DNA of 64,000 nucleotides from Pandoraea nosoerga (lineage in GTDB: Bacteria > Pseudomonadota > Gammaproteobacteria > Burkholderiales > Burkholderiaceae), in contig NZ_CABPSC010000010.1 in NCBI RefSeq assembly GCF_902459585.1, positions 124,001-188,000 of the forward strand, written 5' to 3'. Both the position numbers and the translations under genes were made by a program. This document shows, one piece after another, positions 54,639-63,719 of this stretch (within the stretch, counting starts at the first letter, position 1; each line of letters opens with the position of its first letter). A model generated the notes under the pieces. The model saw nothing but the letters and a program-made list of their open reading frames with translations. It was not told where the DNA came from and ran no database searches.

Positions 54639-57092
54639 TCAGCGCGCCGACTCCGGCACCAGATGCAGCCGGGTCTCGGTATCAGCCTCGACCGCCGCGC
54701 GCGAATAGGGCAGCCTGAAGTACTGGCCGTCGAGCCACTTCTGCGCGAGGTCGCGATAGTGCGGGCTGTCCGGATTGCCCGACTCGCCCGGTAGATTCAT
54801 CGCGCGCGTGTTGTCCCAGTTGCCGACGTCGACCACGATCCGGAACGACGGACCGTTGGTCTGCCGGAAGTCGCTCACGCGGTACGTGGACTGGTTGGGC
54901 GTGAACGCGCTGCCGCCCTTGGGCATCGGACCGACGTTGAGCCTGGCGCGCATGTCGGCGTCCACCGCGTCGGCGAGCGGGTGGGCGTTGAGGTTCGTCT
55001 GCAGCTTGCCCCATTGCCACGCGCCCGGGTCGGGGCCCTGGAGCCTGACCATCTCGCCCCAGGCTTGCCCGAGGCTCGTGAGCAGCACGGCGTCGCGCCT
55101 GGCGCCGGCATTCTCGCCGAAGCGGGCGGCGGGTTGCTCCAGGGCGTCGAGCATGGCGGCAGGGTCGGGCGCACCGAAGCTGTCCGCAGCCGCCTTGGGC
55201 AGCACGGCGTTCTTGTACGCGCGGCCCAGATGGCGGCTGAACCACACTTCCTCGAGCGCCGCCTGGGCCGAATCGGCGCGCATTTCGGCGTCCCAACCCT
55301 TGAGCAGGCGCAGCGCGGCGGCCGTTTGCGGGTCGTCGCTCGAGAGCGGGGCGAGCAGCGCCGTGAGGCGCCGCGCCGGAATCGACACGATGTCGTTCTG
55401 CAGGCGCTCGGAGTCCTCGAGCGAGACCTTGTCCTTCGCGCGCAGCACTTCATCGATGCGCGCGTGGCGCGAACCGTTGGTCCACTCGAAGCCGAGCTTG
55501 CGTTGCGCGTAAGGGTAGCCCGCAGGCATGTTCATCTCGTTGGACGTCGTGAAGTAACCCGCGGCGGGGTTGTACGCCGAGGGCAGCTGATCGCGCCGCC
55601 AGAAGCCCGCCCATTCGTAGCGCCCGTCGCCGGGCACGGGCAGCAGGCCGTCCCAGTTCGGACGGATCGGCGCCATGCCGCTCGGCACCCAGCCGATGTT
55701 GCCCGACGCGTCCGCGTAGACCTGGTTGACGGTCGGGGCGCCCCAGGTGTCGAGCGCTTTCTGGAACTGCGCGTAGTTCTTCGCGCGCATGTAGCGCATG
55801 GCGTCGAAGTACGGCGACATGCCGGGTTCGAGCCAGGCGGTGCGCACGGCATACGCGCGGTGCTTCGCACGGTCGACGTAGATCACCGGACCGTGCTTCG
55901 TGAACTTGAGGTCCGTCTGCACGGGGGCACCGTCGCGCACGGCGATCGACTCGCGCACCGTGCGCATGGGCACCCACTTGCCGCGATACCGGTACTGATC
56001 GGGGTTGGCCGGGTTCAGGTCGTAGACGTAGAGGTCTTCCTGGTCGATGTTGAAGATCGTGAGGCCGAACGCGATCGTGCCGTTGTGGCCGATCGCCACG
56101 CCGGGAATGGCCGGCTCGCCCGCGCCGATCAGATCGAGGGTGGGCGTGCTCACCTGCACGATGTAGCGCAGGCTCGGGGCGGCGTAGGCGCGGTGGGGAT
56201 CATTGGCCATGATGGCGCGCCCCGTGGCCGATTTCTGCGGCGAGACGACCCAGTTGTTGCTGCCCTCGGCCGATTCGGTGGACGCATCGTAAGGGCCGGC
56301 GTCGGCCAGCTCGACGATGTCGGCGTCGGCCCGCTGCAACGACTCCCGGGTGATTTTCACACCCTGCGTGGCCAGATCGAAAACCTTGAGCAGATCGTCG
56401 GGCAGGCACGGGTCGAGCCCGTCGGGCACCTGCGTCTTCCAGGCCGGCTGCAGGCCGACGCGCACGCTGTCCGCGTCGAGCGACGCCTTGCACACGACCT
56501 TCGCGCGCGCGACTTCGCTCTTCAGATTGCGCGTGAGGCCGTGGCTGCGAATGCGCACGATGTCCTCGGCGGTCCACTTCGACGGCCAGTACCCGACCTT
56601 GCGGAACTCGTAGGGCATCTGGTCCGGATGCGCGGCGAGCCAGTCGATGTAGGCGTTCACGCCGGCGGCAAACGCCTGGGCAGCCGGTTTGGCGTCCGGC
56701 CCGTAGCGGCGCCATTCGGCCGCCATGTCGCCGCGGTAGAGGAAGCGGCGCGCGGCGTCGTCCTGCGCGACATAGGCGCGGCCGAACACTTCGGAGAGCT
56801 GGCCGAGGCCGCGGCGGCGCCACAGGTCGATCTGGAACAGCCGGTCGCGCGCGGCGTTGAAGCCTTGCACGAAGAATCCGTCGCGTTCGTTGGCGGCGAA
56901 GATGTGCGGTACGCCGTTGCGGTCGATCAGGATGTCGGCCGGCTGCGAGAGGCCGGCCACCGTGAGCGTCTGCGACGCGGCAGGCGCCATCACGGGCGCG
57001 GGCGCGGTCTGGGCGGCCGCGACCGCGGTGCTCCACGCCGCGGCGGCAAAGACCAGCAGGCTCGCGGCATGGATGGCGTTGGGGCGTTGCAT
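54639..57092 (-). CDS. periplasmic penicillin-acylase-family amidase (Ntn hydrolase)
   Basis: 817 residues. Signal peptide (MQRPNAIHAASLLVFAAAAW to about 28, VAAAQ). Alpha chain has GVPHIFAANERDGFFVQGF, FQIDLWRRRGLGQLSEVFG. The autoproteolysis site is AEG/SNNWVVSP: Ser278 becomes the N-terminal nucleophile of the beta chain, and the spacer before it is short. Beta-chain blocks are IMANDPHRAYAAPSLRY, VGHNGTIAFGLTI-like IGHNGTIAFGLTI, and FRQTNGPSFRIVVDVG. The family includes AHL acylases (PvdQ, QuiP) and beta-lactam or aculeacin acylases; which amide it cuts is not readable. AGGAGG lies before the ATG at 57092. Confidence 0.9.
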   Translation of the reverse strand: MQRPNAIHAASLLVFAAAAWSTAVAAAQTAPAPVMAPAASQTLTVAGLSQPADILIDRNGVPHIFAANERDGFFVQGFNAARDRLFQIDLWRRRGLGQLSEVFGRAYVAQDDAARRFLYRGDMAAEWRRYGPDAKPAAQAFAAGVNAYIDWLAAHPDQMPYEFRKVGYWPSKWTAEDIVRIRSHGLTRNLKSEVARAKVVCKASLDADSVRVGLQPAWKTQVPDGLDPCLPDDLLKVFDLATQGVKITRESLQRADADIVELADAGPYDASTESAEGSNNWVVSPQKSATGRAIMANDPHRAYAAPSLRYIVQVSTPTLDLIGAGEPAIPGVAIGHNGTIAFGLTIFNIDQEDLYVYDLNPANPDQYRYRGKWVPMRTVRESIAVRDGAPVQTDLKFTKHGPVIYVDRAKHRAYAVRTAWLEPGMSPYFDAMRYMRAKNYAQFQKALDTWGAPTVNQVYADASGNIGWVPSGMAPIRPNWDGLLPVPGDGRYEWAGFWRRDQLPSAYNPAAGYFTTSNEMNMPAGYPYAQRKLGFEWTNGSRHARIDEVLRAKDKVSLEDSERLQNDIVSIPARRLTALLAPLSSDDPQTAAALRLLKGWDAEMRADSAQAALEEVWFSRHLGRAYKNAVLPKAAADSFGAPDPAAMLDALEQPAARFGENAGARRDAVLLTSLGQAWGEMVRLQGPDPGAWQWGKLQTNLNAHPLADAVDADMRARLNVGPMPKGGSAFTPNQSTYRVSDFRQTNGPSFRIVVDVGNWDNTRAMNLPGESGNPDSPHYRDLAQKWLDGQYFRLPYSRAAVEADTETRLHLVPESAR

Positions 57093-57298
57093 TGTCTTCC
57101 TCCTGTTCTTGTCGGGGGGTGTCATTGTTGCGGAGTACCACGCAATCCTAGACGCATCCCGTGGGCATGCAACCCATATTCCGGGAAATGGAATAAATTC
57201 ATGATCATCGAGGCCTGACGGCGGGCTCGCGACCCGTGGCGGTCGCCGGCGTTCGTATCGTCAGGCGAACCACGCGCCGTCTTTCGCGAACCTTCGCC

Positions 57299-57733
57299 AT
57301 GTCCGATCCGCGTCCTTCGTCGACGACCATGCAACGGCTGCGCGCATCGCCGCGCGTGCGCACGCTCGTCGTGCCGCTCCTGCGCTTCGGGGTGTCGGGG
57401 GTGGTCTGCACGGCGGTGCACGTGATCGTGGCAATCACGCTGATCGAGGCGTTCGGTGCGGGCCCGGTGCTCGCGAATGCCATCGCGTTCTGCACGGCCA
57501 CGCCTTGCTCCTACCTGCTCAATACGTTGTGGAGCTTTTCGGCGCGCGTACACCGCGCGAGCCTCGTGCGGTTCGTGCCGGTCTCGATCTTCGGGCTATT
57601 GCTCACCGCCGTGGTGGCGCGCACGGTGGAGGGCCTGGGCGGCAATCACTGGCTGGGTATCGCGGCCGTGGTGCTCGTCGTGCCGCCGACGACCTTCGTG
57701 CTGCATCGCTACTGGACTTACCGGAACGTTTGA
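57299..57733 (+). CDS. gtrA: GtrA-family polyprenyl-phosphosugar flippase
   Basis: 144 residues with four membrane helices: LRFGVSGVVCTAVHVIVAIT, LANAIAFCTATPCSYLLNTL, FVPVSIFGLLLTAVVA, IAAVVLVVPPTTFVLHRYW. The FLLNxxWxF-like SYLLNTLWSFS and the terminal HRYWTYR are diagnostic of GtrA. It flips undecaprenyl-phosphate-glucose (or similar) across the inner membrane. Convergent with gtrB, 22 bases apart, so unlike phage gtrABC clusters it is not in one transcript. Confidence 0.88.
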   Translation: MSDPRPSSTTMQRLRASPRVRTLVVPLLRFGVSGVVCTAVHVIVAITLIEAFGAGPVLANAIAFCTATPCSYLLNTLWSFSARVHRASLVRFVPVSIFGLLLTAVVARTVEGLGGNHWLGIAAVVLVVPPTTFVLHRYWTYRNV

Positions 57734-57755
57734 GCGCGGCGGCGGGCGTGCGGCG

Positions 57756-58901
57756 TCAGCGCGACGGGAGTCGGCGTGCGCGCGTGGCGAACGACATGCT
57801 GGCGCCGGTCGGGGTGCGCAATGCCTTGCGCGCAGGCGGGAGCGCCGCGCCGGCGCCGTGCGGATGACGAAGCGCGCGGCTGCCGGCGCGTGCGGGCAGA
57901 TGGCTTACCTTGACGCTCGACTGGTAGCGCCGGCGCACGAGATACAGCGGCCGGCCCTTGGACTCGTAGTAGATCCGGCCGACGTACTCGCCGATGACGC
58001 CGATGCCCACGAGCTGGATGCCCCCGAGGAAGAGCACGCCGACGAGCAGCGAGGCATAGCCCGGCACGTCGACGCCGTGAATGATCGTGCGCAGGACGAT
58101 GTAGGCGCCGTAGGCGAGCGAGACGAGCGCCAGCGAGACGCCGATATACGTCCAGCAGCGCAGCGGCACCGTGCTGAAGCTCGTGATGCCTTCGAGCGCG
58201 AAATTCCACAAACGCCAGCCCGAGAACTTCGATTCGCCCGCACTGCGCGGCTCGCGCACGTACTCGACGATCTCCGTATGAAAGCCGACCCAGGCGAAGA
58301 GGCCCTTCATGAAGCGGCGGCGCTCCGGCAGTTGCCTGAGCGCCGTGACCACGCGGCGGTCGATCAGGCGGAAGTCGCCGACGTTCTCCGGCAGCTTCAC
58401 TTCGGACAGATGGTTGTGAACGCGGTAGTACAGACCGGCGGCGACGCGCTTGGCGACGCTGTCGCTCGCACGGTTCGTGCGTTTGGCGAGCACCACTTCC
58501 GCACCGTCTCCCCAGCGTTCGATCATCACCGGGATGAGCGCGGGGGGATCCTGCAGATCGGCGTCGATGGGGATCACGGCGTCGCCCTGCGCCTCGTCGA
58601 TACCGGCGCTCAGCGCGGCTTCCTTGCCGAAGTTGCGGGTGAAGTCGATGACGCGGATGCGCGCGTCTGCCCGGCGCAGCGCGAGCAGCACGTCGAGCGT
58701 GGCGTCGGTGCTGCCGTCGTTCACGCACACGATCTCGAAGCGCACGCCGACGACCGTATCGAGCACGGGCGCCACGGCGCGGTAGAACCTGTCGAGCGCG
58801 GGCGCTTCGTTGTGACACGGCACGACAAGCGAGACGAGCGGCCCGTCCTGCGGCGTGGCAAGCGTGCCGGACGGCGAGTGGGGGGCGGCGGCGCGGGGCA
58901 T
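57756..58901 (-). CDS. gtrB: GtrB-like polyprenyl-phosphate glycosyltransferase
   Basis: 381 residues. GT2 domain PLVSLVVPCHNEAPALDRFY, CVNDGSTDATLDVL, DADLQDPPALIPVM, VGDFRLIDRRVV, then two C-terminal membrane helices (about 255-280 and 290-315) with GEYVGRIYYESKGRPLYLV. That is the bactoprenol-glucosyltransferase arrangement. A long basic tail (about 335-381, arginine and proline rich) is unusual. GAGGTAATCGCC precedes the ATG; four to five bases separate it from the upstream GT87 gene's stop. Confidence 0.9.
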   Translation of the reverse strand: MPRAAAPHSPSGTLATPQDGPLVSLVVPCHNEAPALDRFYRAVAPVLDTVVGVRFEIVCVNDGSTDATLDVLLALRRADARIRVIDFTRNFGKEAALSAGIDEAQGDAVIPIDADLQDPPALIPVMIERWGDGAEVVLAKRTNRASDSVAKRVAAGLYYRVHNHLSEVKLPENVGDFRLIDRRVVTALRQLPERRRFMKGLFAWVGFHTEIVEYVREPRSAGESKFSGWRLWNFALEGITSFSTVPLRCWTYIGVSLALVSLAYGAYIVLRTIIHGVDVPGYASLLVGVLFLGGIQLVGIGVIGEYVGRIYYESKGRPLYLVRRRYQSSVKVSHLPARAGSRALRHPHGAGAALPPARKALRTPTGASMSFATRARRLPSR

Positions 58902-58906
58902 GGCGA

Positions 58907-60208
58907 TTACCTCGTGAACGCGGGCGTGGGGCCGGTGCGGCGCACGGCGGCGCCGCCGTCCGGGACGTCGAACGCGTCGGGGCCGTCCGGCACGTGGGTG
59001 AGACGCCGACGCCGGCGGCACAACATCAGGAGTGTGGCCAGCGTGATGAACGGCATGAACTGGAAGCCGACGTGCAGCACGCCGAACAGGCCGAACGCCG
59101 GGGTGAGCCAAAGCACGACGAGCCATTCGCGTTCGCCGCGCAGCCAGCCGCGCGCCAGGCCGTCGCGCACGTACCAGGCAATGACGAGGGCGAGAATCGC
59201 GAGGTCATAGTCGTAGAGGTACGGGCTCACGAGCGTGCTTGCACAAACGAGGGTGGCCGCGCGCAGCGCAAATGCCCCGGGGCGCCGCCAGAAGTCGGCC
59301 ATCACCGCCACGGCGGCCAGCGCGACGACGCCATGGACGACCGCGGCGAGGATCACCGGCGCACCCAGCATGCGGGCCGTGACGAAGAAGGTCGGCACGC
59401 GCGCGATTTGCGCGTTGCCGCTGACGACGCTCTGACGCGCGAAGTCCGTGGCATGCAGGAACACGGCATATACCTCGGCCCCGAAGACGGCCGCCGCGAG
59501 TGCGGTGGTAAAGGCCACGGTCGCGACGCAAGCGGCGAGCGCGCGCCATTGCCGCGCGCACAGGAGCGCAAGCGGGAACAGCAGCGCAATATGCGGCTTG
59601 ATGAAGAGCAGGCCGGCGAAGACGCCAGACAACACGGGCCGCTTGCGCAGCAACACGAGCGAGGCGCCGGCGATGGCCGTGGTGTAGAGCGCGATCTGGC
59701 CGGCGAGCAGGACGATGAATGCGCCGGGGAAGCCGAGTGTGGGCAGGCGGGCGTCGCGCCAGGGGGCCGTGCGGCGCAGCGTCGCGTAATAGGCGCCGTA
59801 CCCGATGCAGGCATAGACCACATACGCGTAGGCGAAGGGCAGCAGGGCGATCGGGGCGAGCAAGAGCATCATCACGGGCGGATACAGCCACGGCATGTAG
59901 CCGCCCATCTTCTCGGCGTAGGGAAGCGCGGCGATTTGCGCGCGCGACATGATCTCGACGTTGTAGGCGTCGAGCGGGTGACCCTGGAGGACGAAGTGCG
60001 AGGCGCCCCAGAACGGCAGGAAGTCGAGGCCGATCGGGCCGACCTTCGGATTGGCGGCGAGAAAGTGCAGATACCACCACAGGACGATCACGCCGACGAG
60101 GCACAGCAGGCCGGCGCCGCTGTACAGGCGGATGCGAGCGCGGTCCTCCGACCAGTGCCGGCGCTCGCGCAGCGTTTTCTCAACGGCAGCCGACGACTTC
60201 GATGTCAT
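58907..60208 (-). CDS. polytopic glycosyltransferase, GT87/DUF2029 family
   Basis: 433 residues, about 10 membrane helices. GLDFLPFWGASHFVLQGHPL holds the D-F near the first external loop, with YNVEIMSRAQ, WLYPPVMMLLLAPIALLPFA and FAGLLFIKPHIALLFPLALL; these are DUF2029 (GT-C, polyprenyl-phosphate-sugar-using) hallmarks. As partner of gtrB and gtrA it probably attaches the flipped sugar to a surface polymer. GGGGGAG lies 7 bases before the ATG at 60208. Confidence 0.85.
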   Translation of the reverse strand: MTSKSSAAVEKTLRERRHWSEDRARIRLYSGAGLLCLVGVIVLWWYLHFLAANPKVGPIGLDFLPFWGASHFVLQGHPLDAYNVEIMSRAQIAALPYAEKMGGYMPWLYPPVMMLLLAPIALLPFAYAYVVYACIGYGAYYATLRRTAPWRDARLPTLGFPGAFIVLLAGQIALYTTAIAGASLVLLRKRPVLSGVFAGLLFIKPHIALLFPLALLCARQWRALAACVATVAFTTALAAAVFGAEVYAVFLHATDFARQSVVSGNAQIARVPTFFVTARMLGAPVILAAVVHGVVALAAVAVMADFWRRPGAFALRAATLVCASTLVSPYLYDYDLAILALVIAWYVRDGLARGWLRGEREWLVVLWLTPAFGLFGVLHVGFQFMPFITLATLLMLCRRRRRLTHVPDGPDAFDVPDGGAAVRRTGPTPAFTR

Positions 60209-60252
60209 GCGCGGACTCCCCCTAGGCGGCATGCAAACGGCGATTCGACTAC

Positions 60253-60294
60253 GGACTGCGGACTGCGGACTGCGGATCAGGGACTGCGGACCAC
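60253..60294. repeat. 6 x 7-bp tandem array
   Basis: GGACTGC three times, GGATCAG, GGACTGC, GGACCAC: upstream of the GT87 gene. Confidence 0.8.
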
Positions 60295-60342
60295 GGCGGC
60301 GGCACGGCTGTCGCAGGACGCACGTTGTCTTTCGGTCGATTG

Positions 60343-60468
60343 TCACTGGCAGTGCGCAGCAATCTCAAGCAGGGCATTCCCGATGTGACGTGCGGCGTGG
60401 CGTGGTTTTCTGCCGGGCCGGGGGGCGCAACCCGATGTCGTGACGTATTGGCGTAGTGATTCGAACAT
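60343..60468 (-). CDS. possible 41-residue small protein
   Basis: MFESLRQYVTTSGCAPRPGR with a helical, weakly amphipathic C-terminal segment (IGNALLEIAAHCQ). AAAGG lies 7 bases before the ATG, a good ribosome binding site in a gap otherwise lacking genes. Basic, no signal peptide. It could be chance; listed because of the start signal only. Confidence 0.3.
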   Translation of the reverse strand: MFESLRQYVTTSGCAPRPGRKPRHAARHIGNALLEIAAHCQ

Positions 60469-60649
60469 CGAGATACCTTTGGGCCCGCGCCGCGATTCCA
60501 TATTAGACGAGACGGAGTCCGAAAACATGCCGTCCTATGGATTGCGGCAGCGCAGTGTGCAAACCGCCGTTTGAAAGTGAGTGTCGGAAGGGGGCGGGAA
60601 ACACCGGGGCGCCGTGGAGGCGAGGAGGCGAGGAGGCGATAGGGAAGTG

Positions 60650-60686
60650 CTGATAATATATGATTTCTCAAATTATATATTATCAG
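60650..60686. promoter_or_regulatory. long AT-rich palindrome, GntR operator
   Basis: 16-base arms with one mismatch: CTGATAATATATGATT at 60650 and AATTATATATTATCAG ending at 60686, around TCTCA. It ends three bases before the start codon of the GntR gene, so a bound dimer would block its transcription or translation. Confidence 0.7.
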
Positions 60687-60689
60687 TCG

Positions 60690-61358
60690 ATGAAGCAGAC
60701 GATGCATCGGGAATCCGGGACAGCCACGGCGGTGGAGCGGGCGTATGAAGACCTGCGCGAGCGGATCGGGCGCGGCGAGTTGAAGCCGGGCGAGGCGCTG
60801 CGCCAGGATCACCTGGCCGCGGAGCTGGGGGTGAGCCATGTCCCGGTTCGCGAGGCGTTGACGATGCTCGCGGCAGACGGGCTCGCGCAGAGCCGGATGA
60901 ACCGGGGCACGGTGGTGTCGGCGTTGACCGAGGACGATGCGCTGGAGTTGGCCGACTATCGGGCGCTGCTGGAGGGCCGGTTGATGGCGCTTGCGATGCC
61001 GAACCTTTCGCGCGCCGATATCGCGCGGGCTCAGGCGGCGCTGGACGCCCTGGAGGCGGCGACCGAGGTGGCCGACATCGTGACGCGAAACGCGTCGTTT
61101 CACGCAATGCTTTATGCGAAGGCGGGGCGCCCGTACTTTCAGCGGGCGGTGGCGACGGCGCGGCTGAACCTGGGACGGTATCTATTCCTGTCGTGGCAGA
61201 AGGCCGGCAACGCGCAGCGTTCGCACGCGGAGCACCGCGAACTGCTGCGTCTGTGCGCGAAAGGCGACGACGCCGGCGCCGTCGCGTTGGTACAGGCCCA
61301 CAACCGCGCGACGGGCGAACGGATCGCGCAGATCATTCGCGAGGGGTGGGGGGAATAG
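60690..61358 (+). CDS. GntR-family (FadR/VanR subfamily) regulator
   Basis: 222 residues. Winged helix-turn-helix at about 15-70 (YEDLRERIGRGELKPGEALR, LAAELGVSHVPVREALTMLA), then an all-alpha FCD ligand-binding domain with metal-ligand candidates (DYRALLEGRLM, NASFHAMLY, HAEHRELL). Probably autoregulated through the palindrome directly upstream. The ATG at 60660 lies inside the palindrome, so 60690 is preferred although no clear ribosome binding site is present. No divergent target gene is adjacent. Confidence 0.88.
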   Translation: MKQTMHRESGTATAVERAYEDLRERIGRGELKPGEALRQDHLAAELGVSHVPVREALTMLAADGLAQSRMNRGTVVSALTEDDALELADYRALLEGRLMALAMPNLSRADIARAQAALDALEAATEVADIVTRNASFHAMLYAKAGRPYFQRAVATARLNLGRYLFLSWQKAGNAQRSHAEHRELLRLCAKGDDAGAVALVQAHNRATGERIAQIIREGWGE

Positions 61359-61368
61359 GGGCGGGCCG

Positions 61369-62463
61369 TCAGACGTTGAACAGGAAGTTCATCACGTCGC
61401 CATCATGCACGACGTATTCCTTGCCTTCGGCGCGCATCTTGCCGGCTTCCTTTGCGCCCTGTTCGCCCTTGTACTGGATGTAGTCGTCGAACGCGATGGT
61501 CTGCGCACGGATGAAACCGCGCTCGAAGTCGGTGTGGATCACCCCCGCTGCCTGCGGTGCGGTGTCGCCCACGTGGATGGTCCACGCGCGCACTTCCTTC
61601 ACACCCGCCGTGAAGTACGTCTGCAACCCCAGCAGCTTGAAGCCGGCACGGATCACACGGTCGAGCCCCGGCTCGTCCATGCCCATGTCCGCCAGGAACT
61701 CGGCCTTGTCCGCATCGTCCATGTCCGCGATTTCCGCCTCGATCGCCGCGCACACCGCCACCACGGGCGCATTCTCCGCCTCGGCGTACTTGCGCACCGC
61801 GTCCAGATGCGGGTTGTTCTCGAAGCCGTCGTCCTTCACGTTGGCCACATACATCGTCGGCTTGGCCGTGATCAGGCAGAACGGCTTGATGAGCGCGAGT
61901 TCCTCGTCCGAGAGCTTGATCGAGCGCACCGGGCGCGCTTCGTTGAGCACCGGCGCCACCTTCTCCAGCACCGCCACCAGCTTCGCCGCTTCCTTGTCGT
62001 TGCCCGACCTGGCTGCCTTCGTGTATCGCTGCAGCGCCTTCTCGACCGTGCCCAGATCCGCCAGCGCCAGTTCGGTGTTGATCACCTCGATGTCCGAGAT
62101 CGGGTTCACCTTGCCCGCGACGTGAACCACGTTCTCGTCCTCGAAGCAGCGCACCACGTGCGTGATGGCGTCCGTCTCGCGGATGTTCGCGAGGAACTGG
62201 TTGCCCAGGCCCTCGCCCTTGGAGGCACCTGCCACCAGGCCCGCGATGTCCACGAACTCCACCGTTGCCGGCACAATGCGCTCGGGCTTCACGATCTCCG
62301 CGAGCTTGGCCAGACGCGGGTCCGGCACCTCCACCACGCCCACGTTCGGCTCGATGGTGCAGAACGGGTAGTTCTCGGCGGCGATGCCCGCTTTGGTCAG
62401 TGCGTTGAAAAGCGTCGACTTACCCACGTTGGGCAAGCCCACGATGCCGCATTTGAGGCTCAT
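61369..62463 (-). CDS. ychF: redox-regulated ATPase YchF
   Basis: 364 residues. [40 protein letters not shown], and N-x-x-E in place of the GTP-specifying N-K-x-D, so it hydrolyses ATP. The TGS-like C-terminal domain contains [20 protein letters not shown] and [17 protein letters not shown]. YchF (OLA1) binds the ribosome and acts in oxidative-stress response. Convergent with the GntR gene, 10 bases apart. Confidence 0.97.
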   Translation of the reverse strand: MSLKCGIVGLPNVGKSTLFNALTKAGIAAENYPFCTIEPNVGVVEVPDPRLAKLAEIVKPERIVPATVEFVDIAGLVAGASKGEGLGNQFLANIRETDAITHVVRCFEDENVVHVAGKVNPISDIEVINTELALADLGTVEKALQRYTKAARSGNDKEAAKLVAVLEKVAPVLNEARPVRSIKLSDEELALIKPFCLITAKPTMYVANVKDDGFENNPHLDAVRKYAEAENAPVVAVCAAIEAEIADMDDADKAEFLADMGMDEPGLDRVIRAGFKLLGLQTYFTAGVKEVRAWTIHVGDTAPQAAGVIHTDFERGFIRAQTIAFDDYIQYKGEQGAKEAGKMRAEGKEYVVHDGDVMNFLFNV

Positions 62464-62664
62464 GCTAAATCCTGTCTATCCGATGATGGCGCCGCGCGCG
62501 CATGCGTCTGTGTCTCTACGACGCTATCTACTATCTTCAGGCCGTGCGGGGCGCCGGCACGGCGCGCCGGTAGCGTCGCGCAAAGTCCGCTATTGTACCC
62601 GTTTCGCCCTGCGCATTCGCGGCGCGCCGGCCCCCCTCGGGCGCCCCCGCCGCGGGCGCGCTCA

Positions 62665-63528
62665 TCAACTCAGTTGCTTGGCGGAAAACGTGTCGCACTT
62701 GCGCACGTCGCCATGCTGCAGGCCCTGACGAAGCCAGTAGACGCGCTGCGCGCTCGTGCCGTGCGTGAACGACTCCGGCACCACGCGGCCCTGCGACTGC
62801 TGCTGCAGGCGGTCGTCGCCAATGGCCGCGGCCGTCTTCAGGCCTTGTTCGATGTCGCCCGGCTCCAGCAACTGATCGTTGGCCTTCGCCGCATTGTTTG
62901 CCCAGACGCCCGCGAAGCAATCCGCCTGCAGCTCCAGGCGCACCGACAAGGCATTGGCCTGCGCCTCGCTCATGCGGCGTCGCAACTCGTCGAACTTCTC
63001 CGAGATGCCCAGCAGGTTCTGTATGTGATGCCCCACTTCGTGCGCGATCACGTAGGCCTGCGCGAAGTCGCCGCCCGCGCCGAAGCGCTGCCGCAGTTCG
63101 TCATAAAACGCCAGATCGATGTACACCTTGCTGTCGCCCGGACAATAGAACGGGCCCATCGCCGTCTGCCCGGTGCCGCACGCCGTGGGCGTCGCGCCCG
63201 TGAACAGCACCAGCCTGGGCGCCACGTACTGGCGATTGAGCTGCTGCGGGAACACCGTCGCCCAGGTGCGTTCGATATTGCCAAGCACCTTGCGCGTGAA
63301 GACGCTGTTCGCGTCGTTGGCGGGCGCGGCGTTCGGGGCGGGCTGCGACGAGGTCTGCCCCTGGATCATCTGCGAGCCCTGGACGATCACGCGCGGATCG
63401 ATGCCGAAGAAGTATGAGGCGGCGAGCGCCACCACGATCGTGCCGATGCCGATGGTGGTCCGTCCGCCGAAACCGCCGCCGCGGCGATCTTCGACGTTCT
63501 GGCTTTCGGACTCGTTATCGAGGCGCAT
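62665..63528 (-). CDS. ypfJ: YpfJ-family zinc metallopeptidase
   Basis: 287 residues. One N-terminal membrane helix (about 24-43: TTIGIGTIVVALAASYFFGI) anchors a periplasmic domain with the zinc site AYVIAHEVGHHIQNLLG (H-E-x-x-H), the downstream ELQADCFAGVWANNA (glutamate ligand) and CGTGQTAMGPFYCPGDSKVY. Substrates are not known. Family YpfJ/YPO3029; no operon partner. Confidence 0.92.
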   Translation of the reverse strand: MRLDNESESQNVEDRRGGGFGGRTTIGIGTIVVALAASYFFGIDPRVIVQGSQMIQGQTSSQPAPNAAPANDANSVFTRKVLGNIERTWATVFPQQLNRQYVAPRLVLFTGATPTACGTGQTAMGPFYCPGDSKVYIDLAFYDELRQRFGAGGDFAQAYVIAHEVGHHIQNLLGISEKFDELRRRMSEAQANALSVRLELQADCFAGVWANNAAKANDQLLEPGDIEQGLKTAAAIGDDRLQQQSQGRVVPESFTHGTSAQRVYWLRQGLQHGDVRKCDTFSAKQLS

Positions 63529-63719
63529 GAGTCGGGCTCCCTGAATCTGGTTTCGCTATGCGCGCAAGTATAGCGCCGGGCCGTGACGCGCGACGCTGCG
63601 TCGCAGCAGCGCGCCGGGCGGCAGGGCGTCGCCGGTGCGGCAGGCGTGCGACAATACGCCATCTCGTTTTCTGAACCAGCGGTCTCGCGCGATCCCGGCG
63701 CTGACGCTGTATTCGCCGC

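Noticed and set aside
54981-57218. 745-codon open frame antisense to the acylase
   Set aside because: The minus-strand frame has a signal peptide, ribosome binding site and Ntn-hydrolase motifs; the plus-strand frame has none.
57456-59210. 584-codon plus-strand frame across gtrA and gtrB
   Set aside because: Starts inside gtrA in another frame and continues antisense to gtrB; His/Asp/Arg-rich shadow composition.
61405-63417. 670-codon plus-strand frame antisense to ychF and ypfJ
   Set aside because: Covers two well-identified genes and their gap; no recognisable domain.
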